Positions 35,048 through 42,436 of a stretch of 60,781 nucleotides of DNA are shown in pieces. The stretch lies in NCBI GenBank assembly GCA_019694145.1, contig JAIBCJ010000004.1, positions 1 to 60,781 of the forward strand, in the 5' to 3' direction. The DNA is from Solirubrobacterales bacterium. Lineage in GTDB: Bacteria; Actinomycetota; Thermoleophilia; Solirubrobacterales; 70-9. Numbering within the stretch: the stretch's first letter is position 1; the number at the start of each line of letters is the position of its first letter. The notes beneath the pieces are model-generated. The model had not been told where the DNA came from. It ran no database searches and worked only from the letters and a program-made list of their open reading frames with translations. The translations under genes and the position numbers were made by a program.

Positions 35048-35437
35048 TTAAACCGGAGACTTGAACCGCTTGCGAGGCTCCGGCGCAGGTCGGCGTCTAT
35101 CGATCCGCTTACGCAGGACATAGCCCAGCAAGAGCGACGGAACCCAGACCACCGCTGTGCCCAGCCACAGGCCGAACTGGGCCACGTGAATGCTGGTGTC
35201 GCTCATCGCATGGGGGTCGCCCAGGAGGGAGAACGGGAATGCCAGAGCGCCGGCGGCGAGCAGGCCTTTTCTGACCACTGCGAGTCCGAACAGGAAGTAG
35301 ATGAAGCAGACGATCGCGGTGCTCGCGAGATGCGCTGGCCCTCCGAAATGGACGCATGTCGCCAAGAGTGCAATGAACACGAAGGTGACCGCGAACTCAC
35401 GACTCGCCGGCCCTGGCTTGCGGTCGATCGTGCTCAT
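35048..35437 (-). CDS. Small polytopic membrane protein
   Basis: 129 residues with about four hydrophobic segments (FAVTFVFIALLATCVHFGG, ASTAIVCFIYFLFGLAVV, GLLAAGALAFPFSLL, FGLWLGTAVVWVPSLLLGYVL) and a basic C-terminal tail. No family recognised. Its ATG overlaps the stop of the larger membrane protein gene (ATGA), so it is the third gene of the ArsR-linked cupredoxin module. The second copy of the module at 52.5-54.4 kb lacks it. It may be an assembly or stability partner of the larger protein; that is inference. Confidence 0.6.
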   Translation of the reverse strand: MSTIDRKPGPASREFAVTFVFIALLATCVHFGGPAHLASTAIVCFIYFLFGLAVVRKGLLAAGALAFPFSLLGDPHAMSDTSIHVAQFGLWLGTAVVWVPSLLLGYVLRKRIDRRRPAPEPRKRFKSPV

Positions 35438-36819
35438 TCGTTCGCGAAGGACAGCAGGAAGAGTCCGAGGCTCGTGAAACAGACCATCATCGCCAGCATC
35501 CAGTACTGGGATCGGGTCGCGACCCGGATGTCGGACCAGAGCGAGATAGCCCGATCGTGCGCCAACGTGAGCGCGACCAAGTGGCCTGCCAACAGTGACC
35601 CGAGCTGGATGTACCAGATGGCCTCCGGACCGATGGCGTTGTAGTCGATCCCGTAGTTGGCGGTTCCGAACAGGTTCGTCGAACCGGTCCCGAGCGGATC
35701 GGAGAGCAGGAATGTGAACTGGGCCTGCTCCTGGAAGAAGAAGAGGCTGAAGTAGTGGGCCACCAGGTAAGCGAGGGCGATCGGGATAAGGGTGTGCGTG
35801 AACTTCTGACGCAAGTCCGAGAACTCGAACTTGAGGTCCACGGTTCGCATGCCCCAGATGCCGGTCAGGTAGATCGCTGCAACACCCAGAAGGACGAGCG
35901 CGAGGAAGAGTGTGTCGGCTCCTCTGACCGCTGTGGTTACACCGGCGCCTAGATCCGCGAGCCTGTCCACCTGCCAGTTGATCGCGTTGGCCAGCGCACC
36001 CTCCTGGGCTCCGTCGAACGTGGTCACGCCAATCGCAGTGACAACAAGGGCGAGCGACCCCGGAGTGTTGGCCCAGCTGGTCGTGCCGGACAGCGCCTTG
36101 CGTCGGCCGAGCTTCCCTTCTCGTACCTCGAACGCCGCGAGCGTCGAGAACATGTGGAAGTACACCGAGAACATCTCGCCCCGCTGGGACCACTTCTCTA
36201 CACCGAACAGAGCCATCATCAGCCACGTGTACGCGCTGTAGAGGATCGTCGCGTTGGCCACCACTTCGGGCGAAAGGGAGACCGAAGTCCCCGCTGTCCC
36301 GTAGATGATCTCCAGCCACACGAACGCCACCAGGCCGGCAGCTGCCGGCCAGCGTCCGAGCTCCTCCGGGTAGCGGAAGTGAGGGAGCGTCTTCCCCGTG
36401 AGTTTGCCGATCGCGAATCCCACGGCTCGGCCGCTTTGGCGCCAGGGATTGACCGGGCGAAACAGGTCGCCAAGGAAGGCGCTGAGGACCGGGAACCCGA
36501 GCCAGACGGTGACGTAGACGAAGGTGAGTGCGAAGTTCCTGTCGGCGGCTTCCGTTCCCTCGAACCCGGCGTAGACAACAAAGCCAAGCAGCCCGAGCGA
36601 GATCAGGCCGAGCAGGATCTCGACCGCCCTCGATCCGATGACCCTCCACGCTCGCGGAAGGATCTCTCGCCACTCGCGGTTCTCGAACTTGGGCTTGCGC
36701 CAGGCCGTAGCCAGCGCAAAGAACGAAACGACCAGAACTATCGAAGCCGCCCAGCCGAACAGCCAACCCGGTATGGGCAGGTCACCCCGGGAGGCAAGAG
36801 CGTGCGCGAAGGGAATCAT
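35434..36819 (-). CDS. Polytopic membrane protein, module copy A
   Basis: 461 residues with roughly ten transmembrane helices. Begins MIPFAHALASRGDLPIPGWLFGWAASI and carries conserved blocks EGTEAADRNFALTFVYVTVWLGFPVLSAFLGDLFRPVNPWR, VAFVWLEIIYG, FGVEKWSQRGEMFSVYF, FTHTLIPIALAYLVAHYFSLFFFQEQ and TRSQYWMLAMMVCFTSLGLFLLSFAN. It is clearly paralogous to the protein at 52987-54375, sharing nearly all these blocks. Conserved His/Glu in HALASRGDLP and AHYFSLF could bind metal or heme. Some database entries of this type are labelled fenitrothion hydrolase; I would not infer that activity. It follows a cupredoxin-like gene by 3 bases. Confidence 0.7.
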   Translation of the reverse strand: MIPFAHALASRGDLPIPGWLFGWAASIVLVVSFFALATAWRKPKFENREWREILPRAWRVIGSRAVEILLGLISLGLLGFVVYAGFEGTEAADRNFALTFVYVTVWLGFPVLSAFLGDLFRPVNPWRQSGRAVGFAIGKLTGKTLPHFRYPEELGRWPAAAGLVAFVWLEIIYGTAGTSVSLSPEVVANATILYSAYTWLMMALFGVEKWSQRGEMFSVYFHMFSTLAAFEVREGKLGRRKALSGTTSWANTPGSLALVVTAIGVTTFDGAQEGALANAINWQVDRLADLGAGVTTAVRGADTLFLALVLLGVAAIYLTGIWGMRTVDLKFEFSDLRQKFTHTLIPIALAYLVAHYFSLFFFQEQAQFTFLLSDPLGTGSTNLFGTANYGIDYNAIGPEAIWYIQLGSLLAGHLVALTLAHDRAISLWSDIRVATRSQYWMLAMMVCFTSLGLFLLSFANE

Positions 36820-36822
36820 CGG

Positions 36823-37266
36823 TCAGGGAGTGATCTCGAGTTCAGCAATCGGGATGCCGCCACCCTCCATCTCAACCTCGTAGATCCCCACGAGGTCGGC
36901 GGGGAACCGGAGGGTCACGGGCTTGCCGGGTCCTACCTCGCGACTGATGTCGTAACCATGGACGTGGATCTCTTCGCTCACGTCCGACCGGACCTTGAAT
37001 GCGATCGTGTCGCCCTTCGAGGCTTCAACCTTGAGTTCTCCCCCCGCGGGCTCACCATTCTCGAAGCTGACTTCAGGGATGTCCGGCTTGGGCTTCTCGG
37101 TCTTTGCCTCGACGGTCTGTTCGGTCGAAGAAGCGACCTTCTCGGTGCCGGCGCTACTCGTCGAATCGTCCTTCTTGTCATCCGATGGCTTTAGGACCAG
37201 GAAGAGGCCAGCGGCTACGACGACTACGGCAAGGAGGGCAAGAAGGCGGGTGCGGTTCGAGTTCAT
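36823..37266 (-). CDS. Membrane-anchored cupredoxin-like protein, copy A
   Basis: 147 residues: one N-terminal helix (LLALLAVVVVAAGLFLVL), a Lys/Glu/Ser/Thr-rich linker (about 27-62), and a cupredoxin-like beta-sandwich. The conserved core KGDTIAFKVRSDVSEEIHVHGYDISREVGPGKPVTLRFPADLVGIYEVEME has H-V-H in the usual metal-binding loop but no Cys and no obvious Met ligand, so a type 1 copper site is not complete; it resembles EfeO/CopC-like cupredoxin folds. A paralogue lies at 52526-52990. It stands 3 bases ahead of the membrane-protein gene, and an ArsR-type operator half lies just upstream. Confidence 0.75.
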   Translation of the reverse strand: MNSNRTRLLALLAVVVVAAGLFLVLKPSDDKKDDSTSSAGTEKVASSTEQTVEAKTEKPKPDIPEVSFENGEPAGGELKVEASKGDTIAFKVRSDVSEEIHVHGYDISREVGPGKPVTLRFPADLVGIYEVEMEGGGIPIAELEITP

Positions 37267-37277
37267 AAGTGCAAAAT

Positions 37278-37299
37278 ATATGTCGAGATGTTCATGTGT
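37278..37299 (-). promoter_or_regulatory. ArsR-type operator, weak (site A)
   Basis: One intact half (GTTCATGT) and a degenerate partner (ATATG) with the same 22-base layout as the sites at 38535 and 42398. It lies between the end of the MFS gene and the start of the cupredoxin-like gene, both on the minus strand, so it could give the cupredoxin module its own regulated promoter. Confidence 0.45.
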
Positions 37300-38524
37300 T
37301 GCCTGCCGGTTGCGCAGGAAGATGAGAGGGGGAGCGCCAGAGAGCCGCGGCGAGGAGAGTCGAGGCGCCGGCTAGGACGGCGAGAATCATGGCCGTGATG
37401 TGGAGTCCGAATGCGGCACCCGCGAAGCCGGCGACCGGATAGGTCACAAACCAGCAGAAGTGTGAAAGGGAGAACTGGGCGGCGAAAAGCCCGGGACGAC
37501 TCTCGGGATTTCCGGAGCGCTGGATTAGACGTCCAGCAGGCGTTTGCACCAAGGCGAGGCCAACTCCGAGTGCCGCCCAGACGAGCAGGAGGGCAGCGAA
37601 GGACTCGATCAGCGTGGCTGCGACTAGACCGAGGGCGAGGACCAAGCCGCCACGGATCATCAGCAGGCGATCCGTTGTTCTGCGGAGGACCCACGGAAGG
37701 GTTATCGCGACCAGGAGGGACCCCGCGCCCACGATGCCAAGTGCCCACGCAACATCCGAGTCGTCGAGGCTGAAGTCCGACTTCACGTAGATGACCGTGT
37801 TGACCACGACCATCGCACTCGCCGACGCGGCCGCGAGGTTGAGTGCAAACAGTCCGCGGAGTCTCGGCACGGTCAAGTATTGGCGGATGCCTGACGTGAC
37901 CCGGGCAAAGCCGCGCTGGGATCTCGCGATACCTGCGCCCGCGGCGGGGATCGCGGTGGTCAATACGAGGATCGCCGAGCACACGAATGCCGCGGCGTTG
38001 GCGGCGAACAATCCGGAATAAGAAAGGACTCCGAGAAGCGCTGCCGCTAGAGCTGGGCTTAGGAGCGCCTCGAGTTCATAGGCGAGCCTGGACAGCGAGA
38101 GTGCTTCCGTGTACTTCTCCACGTCCTCGAAGATGTCTGGAATGACTGCCTGGAAAGCTGGGGTGAATCCGGCCGATGCGGAGCTCAAAACGACGATGAG
38201 CAGATAGACCTCCCACACCTGGTTGACGAACGCGATCGAGACGACGGCCAGAGCTCTGATCACGTCTAGTCCTACCAACAGGTTCTTTCGCGACCGGCTC
38301 TCGGCCCAAGCGGCAACCAGTGGCGCCACCACAACGTACGAGGCCATTTTCAATGCGAGGGCGACGCCCAGCACCTGGCCCGCGTCGTCTTCGGCGAGAT
38401 CAAACGCGAGGAGTCCCAGAGCGATCGTCGTCAGCCCGGTTCCGAGCAGAGCGATCACCTGGGCTGAGAACAGCTTTCGGTAGATCGGATTCCGGAGAGG
38501 AAGAAGGATCGAAGGCGTTGGCAT
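37292..38524 (-). CDS. MFS exporter (MFS_3-like)
   Basis: 410 residues, about twelve helices, of the drug/metal-efflux type MFS group. It starts NPIYRKLFSAQVIALLGTGLTTIALGLLAFDL, has the helix 2-3 loop AAWAESRSRKNLLVGLD and the mid-protein VVNTVIYVKSDFSLDDSDVAWALGIVGAGSLL. Its ATG is 75 bases from the likely start of the divergent ArsR-family gene, with a palindromic operator between them, which points to metal- or stress-induced efflux. Substrate unknown; it differs from the sugar porter at 6480. Confidence 0.85.
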   Translation of the reverse strand: MPTPSILLPLRNPIYRKLFSAQVIALLGTGLTTIALGLLAFDLAEDDAGQVLGVALALKMASYVVVAPLVAAWAESRSRKNLLVGLDVIRALAVVSIAFVNQVWEVYLLIVVLSSASAGFTPAFQAVIPDIFEDVEKYTEALSLSRLAYELEALLSPALAAALLGVLSYSGLFAANAAAFVCSAILVLTTAIPAAGAGIARSQRGFARVTSGIRQYLTVPRLRGLFALNLAAASASAMVVVNTVIYVKSDFSLDDSDVAWALGIVGAGSLLVAITLPWVLRRTTDRLLMIRGGLVLALGLVAATLIESFAALLLVWAALGVGLALVQTPAGRLIQRSGNPESRPGLFAAQFSLSHFCWFVTYPVAGFAGAAFGLHITAMILAVLAGASTLLAAALWRSPSHLPAQPAGNT

Positions 38525-38534
38525 TGAACTGAGT

Positions 38535-38556
38535 ATATGAAGAACTATTCATGTAT
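38535..38556. promoter_or_regulatory. ArsR-type operator (site B)
   Basis: ATGAA and TTCAT form an inverted repeat across a 6-base centre, extended on both sides (TAT-ATGAA, TTCAT-GTA). It lies in the divergent promoter region between the MFS exporter and the ArsR-family gene. The same pattern, with a better palindrome, occurs at 42398-42419. Confidence 0.7.
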
Positions 38557-38598
38557 GTACGGCAATGCCCTAGAATCTCTCACCACCGCCTCTCTGCC

Positions 38599-38976
38599 AT
38601 GCCTCACCCTTCCGAACATTCCTCCCCCACACGATCGCTTGGTCTCGACGAGGCCCAGCAGTTGGCCGAGTCGATGCGGATGTTTGGGAGCTCGAGCAGG
38701 CTCCGGCTGCTGTGGGCGCTGATCGACGGGCCACTCACCGTCGAGGAGCTGAGCGATCGCACCGAGTTGACTCAGAGCGCCACCTCTCACCAGCTTCGCC
38801 TCCTAAGGCAGGGACGCTTGGTACGGGTCCGGCGGGATGGCCGACGGGCGTTCTACGAACTTCACGATCATCACCTTCCCGACCTCCTCGCAGCACTGAG
38901 GCACCATCGTGAGCACGTCGACGGAGACCTGGCAGAACCCGGTTTGGAGCCGACGCTGACCGCAGAGACGAAATGA
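38599..38976 (+). CDS. ArsR/SmtB-family repressor, CzrA-like metal site
   Basis: 125-residue winged-helix repressor. The recognition region LTQSATSHQLRLLRQGRLVRVRRDGRRAFYEL is typical. The last helix has D-x-H-x10-H-x2-H (DHHLPDLLAALRHHREH), the alpha-5 site that binds Zn or Co in CzrA-type proteins. No cysteine pair of the ArsR/CadC type is present. A longer form from ATG 38551 would begin inside the operator, so I prefer ATG 38599; leaderless initiation at 38551 cannot be excluded. Probably represses its own operon, the divergent MFS gene and the other ArsR-type sites. Confidence 0.87.
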   Translation: MPHPSEHSSPTRSLGLDEAQQLAESMRMFGSSSRLRLLWALIDGPLTVEELSDRTELTQSATSHQLRLLRQGRLVRVRRDGRRAFYELHDHHLPDLLAALRHHREHVDGDLAEPGLEPTLTAETK

Positions 38977-39542
38977 CTGCCGTGATGAAGCGAACGAAGC
39001 CAAAGCTTCTCTTAGCGATAGCGCTCGTTGCGTTCATTGCCGAAGAGATCTGGAGTCTCTCGACCCTGGGTGGCCAGTCCGTCTCCTCATTCGGGGGGCC
39101 GGCAGCCTCGCTCTTGGTGGGACTGCTTTTCTCCGTTGGACTACTTGTCCTTTGCGTTTTCCTGATCGGGAACTCCTCCCGCGATGAAGACAGCCGGGGT
39201 TTCAACCGAGGACTACTGATAGCCCTCGCGATCGCCGCGCACCTCTACTCCTCACAAGAACTTCTCCAACTGCTGCTTGGCGATGGTCACGCTGTAGGCC
39301 TCCACGGCTTCTTCGGTCACGGCGCCTGGATCTTTGTTGCCATCCTCGTCCTCTCAACGACGACGATCGCCGGCTTGGTCGCGGGAATCCTCGCTTTCCG
39401 CCGCACCCGGCACCTTTCAGTTGATCACCCCGTTTTTCCACCTGGCGCAGTTGCCAAAGCGGTTCTGACAGCGCCGTTCGCGGGATCTGCTCCGGGCCAC
39501 TTTGACCTCTGGAGTGCCAGAGGCCCGCCTTCTCACGCGTAG
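38973..39542 (+). CDS. Polytopic membrane protein of unknown function
   Basis: 189 residues with about four hydrophobic helices (LLLAIALVAFIAEEIW, LLVGLLFSVGLLVLCVFLIG, LLIALAIAAHLYSS, GAWIFVAILVLSTTTIAGLVAGILAF) and a short polar tail. ATG overlaps the repressor stop (ATGA), so they are co-translated. His residues near the middle (GHAVGLHGFFGHG) might bind a metal, which is speculation. No family recognised. Confidence 0.6.
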   Translation: MTAVMKRTKPKLLLAIALVAFIAEEIWSLSTLGGQSVSSFGGPAASLLVGLLFSVGLLVLCVFLIGNSSRDEDSRGFNRGLLIALAIAAHLYSSQELLQLLLGDGHAVGLHGFFGHGAWIFVAILVLSTTTIAGLVAGILAFRRTRHLSVDHPVFPPGAVAKAVLTAPFAGSAPGHFDLWSARGPPSHA

Positions 39543-39599
39543 CTCCGAAACGGCCGACCTGGCCGAGTCCCATTCGCACGTGAGAAAGGAGCGTCCACC

Positions 39600-40490
39600 A
39601 TGGACGTTGCCAACCATGACGCTGGCGTCGCGAGCGCCAGCGCACTTCCAAGCAGACGAAGACCTACCCCCTTTTGGCTATTGGCCGCGGTGGCCTCAGC
39701 CATCGCCGGATACCTGCTCCACCATTCCGGCTACTTCTCAGATCATCGACTTCTATCGGCGGTCTTCGCCGTTGTACTCGCAAGCGCCAGCGGTGTAGTC
39801 CTAGTCGGATTCATCGCAAACCGCAGACACCCGGAGCCACTTCCGGTGATCCTGGCTACTGGAGGCTCAGTGGTCGTCTCTACTCCTGTTCAAGAAGATG
39901 TGGAAGCACTGGCTGCGATCCACGCCCGATACCTCGGACGTGGCCTATTCGTCTCCCTGGGTCCGGCATTCCTCCGGGCCTACTACGCCGGCTTTCTCAG
40001 TTCCCCGTATGGGATCGCGAGTATCGCCAAGGTCAAGGGGGAGCCCGTCGGGATGCTCGTCGGAACCACCGATCAGCGACAGCACCGCCACTGGGTCATC
40101 AGGCACCAGGTCGCCAGACTTTCGATCCTCGGGCTGTCGGCCCTTGCGACGCGACCACTCACCACTTTTCGATTCCTTCGAACCAGAGTCGGTCGCTATC
40201 GAGACGGCCTGAAGCGGGCCCGTGACATCGAGACCAGAGGGCCAACTCCTGCTGTGCTCACCCATGTCGCCGTCCTGCTCGGTGCACGAGCTGAAGGCGT
40301 CGGCGGAAAGCTCGTAGACGACTTCGAAACAAAGGCAAGAGAAGGAGGCAGCGAAACCGCGATTCTGACCACTGAGGGCGGCAGCTCGGGCGCAACCGAC
40401 TTCTATCTGGGCCGGGGCTGGGGAGTTACCGGAACAGATTTCAGTCTCGACGGCGACGCCATCACCACGATGAAGAAGGACCTCACATGA
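39600..40490 (+). CDS. Membrane-anchored GNAT acetyltransferase
   Basis: 296 residues. Two N-terminal hydrophobic helices (about 25-43 and 50-72) precede a GNAT domain: a first strand VSTPVQEDVEALAAIHARYLGRGLF, the central strand IASIAKVKGEPVGMLVGTT, then THVAVLLGARAEGVGGKLVDDFETKA, where GARAEGVGGKL is the acetyl-CoA pyrophosphate motif, and ATDFYLGRGWGVTG at the end. GAAAGGAG stands 8 bases ahead of ATG 39600. The stop overlaps the next start (ATGA). Membrane anchoring is unusual for GNAT proteins; a role in modifying a cell-surface molecule or precursor is plausible. Confidence 0.78.
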   Translation: MDVANHDAGVASASALPSRRRPTPFWLLAAVASAIAGYLLHHSGYFSDHRLLSAVFAVVLASASGVVLVGFIANRRHPEPLPVILATGGSVVVSTPVQEDVEALAAIHARYLGRGLFVSLGPAFLRAYYAGFLSSPYGIASIAKVKGEPVGMLVGTTDQRQHRHWVIRHQVARLSILGLSALATRPLTTFRFLRTRVGRYRDGLKRARDIETRGPTPAVLTHVAVLLGARAEGVGGKLVDDFETKAREGGSETAILTTEGGSSGATDFYLGRGWGVTGTDFSLDGDAITTMKKDLT

Positions 40491-41497
40491 GCGTCCTACG
40501 AGAACAACGCACGACCAAGCGGAGGACCGGTCCCAGTGGCGGGCGCCTACTTATTCGCCGGCTCTCGCTGCTACTGCTCGTTGCCGTCATCACCTACGGA
40601 TTGCTGAGGGGCACATCTGACTCTCACAAGGCCGGCTTCTCTCAGGAGCAATCCGAGGCACAACTCCCCGTTGATCCTCCAAAGGTCGATCGGTATCGAT
40701 CGCTGACCGACGAGGTCGCACCTCTGGGGAAGGAACTCACGGCGAGAGTTGCCCAGGACGCGTTGACATATTCGCGGGGCGAGAGCGTTCGCTCGATAGC
40801 TCGAAGACTCAGCAGAAGCGGAGCCAAAGTCGCCCCCGGAGTCATTCGCGATGGCTACGTTCCGGGATCCCGCTCCTGGGCCAAAGTGATCTATCCGCAG
40901 ATGTCGGGCTACACCGGGGACACGATGGGAGCCATGGTGGTCGTGAGGCAAACCACCGAGAACCAGGCCGGAGAACGTTCCAACCAAACCCGCGTAGTCG
41001 ACGTTCGCCTACAGCTGGAGAACGGAACCTGGCAACTGAGCGAGCTCGCTTCGGTTGGCGGCACTCCAACCGAAAGGCCTCCCGGGCTCCCGGCGATATC
41101 TCAACGGGTCCTCGATGACCCCGCGATCGATCTACCCGACAGCGCTCGGTGGGACATCTACCGCGGAGAGATCAGCGGGAACCTGTTGAAGGCTCTCGCG
41201 GGCGCTGCTAAGAGCAACCCCATCCGAGTGGCGGTACTGAAGACGGGACATCCACCCACGGTTTGGGGGACCTCCAACCCCAGCGCCCACTCCGAGGGAC
41301 TCGCGGCCGATATCTGGTCTGTGGCCGGCCAGCCCGTAGTCAAACAGCGTCAAACCGGAAGCGCGGCATTTGACACCGCGGGTGCGTTCGTGTCGCGAGG
41401 GGCACTCCAGGTTGGGAGCCCATGGACATTCACGAGCGACGGATTCAGCACGTTCACCGACGACGTCCACCAGGACCACATCCATGTTCAGCAGTAG
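40487..41497 (+). CDS. Membrane-anchored LAS/M15-like peptidase
   Basis: 336 residues: a basic N-terminus, one transmembrane helix (LLIRRLSLLLLVAVITYGLL), an exported alpha/beta domain (about 60-200), and a C-terminal zinc peptidase core of the LAS type with H-x2-G-x2-A-D (NPSAHSEGLAADIWS) and H-x2-H-x-H (VHQDHIHVQ). Such D,D- or L,D-peptidases trim peptidoglycan stem peptides. The catalytic base Asp/Glu before the last motif (FTDDVHQDH) fits. It ends the ArsR-led operon. Substrate inferred from family. Confidence 0.75.
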   Translation: MSVLREQRTTKRRTGPSGGRLLIRRLSLLLLVAVITYGLLRGTSDSHKAGFSQEQSEAQLPVDPPKVDRYRSLTDEVAPLGKELTARVAQDALTYSRGESVRSIARRLSRSGAKVAPGVIRDGYVPGSRSWAKVIYPQMSGYTGDTMGAMVVVRQTTENQAGERSNQTRVVDVRLQLENGTWQLSELASVGGTPTERPPGLPAISQRVLDDPAIDLPDSARWDIYRGEISGNLLKALAGAAKSNPIRVAVLKTGHPPTVWGTSNPSAHSEGLAADIWSVAGQPVVKQRQTGSAAFDTAGAFVSRGALQVGSPWTFTSDGFSTFTDDVHQDHIHVQQ

Positions 41498-41507
41498 ACA
41501 ACGAGCC

Positions 41508-42386
41508 TCAGTCGAACTGCCCCTCGCGAATCCTGCGCTCGAGGAGATCGGCATGGCCGCTCTTGACGGCCCTCTCGACCCTCGCGGCGTCGAGCGTGGC
41601 GCCCCTCAGGTAGGCCAGGTCGAGCAGCTCCTGCTTTCGCATTCCGTGTCTTGCCGACTCGAAAAACGTCCAGGCAAGTACTCCCAGGATCAGAAACGTC
41701 CCTTCGACCATCATGATCACGCCGGCAATCGACTGGTCCTGAACTGCCGTGAGGCCCCACTTTGCCTGTCCCGCCGCGTAGTTCTCATAGAGGGTGAAGC
41801 TCGACCACATGAGAATGTTGCCGAGCACCGCGGCCGTGAAGCGCACGGCAATCACGTAGATGATCTTCCAGCTCGTGCTGAACCAGGAAGGGGTCGGGAG
41901 AGGCCCAAACACGGGCATCCACATCAGCATTCCGAAGCCGAGAAACATGCTGTGCTCGAGCCCGTGGATCGCCGCCCCTCCGTAGGCCGAGTCATAGAGA
42001 GCGGGCAGGTGCCAGACGAAGAGGTTGATCGCCCAGAGCGGATACGCCACCAACGGGTTGGCCAGCACTTGGAGCTTGCTCAGCGGCCGGATCGAAAGTA
42101 CGGGCTGCATGATCGCGCGGGTCAATCCAAGCACCAGGAGCAGCGAGACGATGTCACCGATGATCAGGTGCTCAATCATGTGCGCGATCACCAGTTCCTC
42201 AGCGAGGAAACCACCCGGACTGAAGAGCATCAGAAGCATGAGCACGATGCCGGATCCGAAACAGAGCTGACGCCACAGCGGAACCGGGCGACCTGCCCAC
42301 GACAGCTCCATGACCCGATGCCAGTAGACGACGATTGCGAGGGTCAGGGGGATGAGTTCGAGCAGTGCGACGAGCGTTGGGCTCAC
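41508..42386 (-). CDS. CtaG-like (caa3_CtaG) membrane protein
   Basis: 292-residue polytopic protein of the CtaG/COG3336 type, linked to assembly of the copper centre of caa3-type cytochrome oxidases. Visible blocks: FSPGGFLAEELVIAHMIEHLIIGDIVSLLLVLGL, PLWAINLFVWHLPALYDSAYGGAAIHGLEHSMFLGFGMLMW and SIAGVIMMVEGTFL. The repeated His in IAHMIEHL, VWHLP and GLEHS are the conserved ligand candidates. No oxidase genes are in the window. It shares a 22-base palindromic operator with the divergent PBP gene, suggesting joint regulation of copper/respiratory and wall functions. Confidence 0.87.
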   Translation of the reverse strand: MSPTLVALLELIPLTLAIVVYWHRVMELSWAGRPVPLWRQLCFGSGIVLMLLMLFSPGGFLAEELVIAHMIEHLIIGDIVSLLLVLGLTRAIMQPVLSIRPLSKLQVLANPLVAYPLWAINLFVWHLPALYDSAYGGAAIHGLEHSMFLGFGMLMWMPVFGPLPTPSWFSTSWKIIYVIAVRFTAAVLGNILMWSSFTLYENYAAGQAKWGLTAVQDQSIAGVIMMVEGTFLILGVLAWTFFESARHGMRKQELLDLAYLRGATLDAARVERAVKSGHADLLERRIREGQFD

Positions 42387-42397
42387 GATGTCACTGT

Positions 42398-42419
42398 ATA
42401 TGAACCTCTGTTCATGTAT
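42398..42419. promoter_or_regulatory. ArsR-type operator (site C), perfect palindrome core
   Basis: ATGAAC-CTCT-GTTCAT is a perfect inverted repeat, with TATATGAAC / GTTCATGTA extension. It lies between the divergent CtaG-like gene and the class A PBP gene, 18 bases ahead of the PBP start. Strongest of the ArsR-type sites. Confidence 0.75.
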
Positions 42420-42436
42420 TCAGATTGGAAGACACG

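Noticed and set aside
35048-36766. A single 572-codon minus-strand protein
   Set aside because: Its C-terminal part is the real small membrane protein, but the upstream part is an off-frame shadow of the larger membrane protein, which has clear helices and a paralogue.
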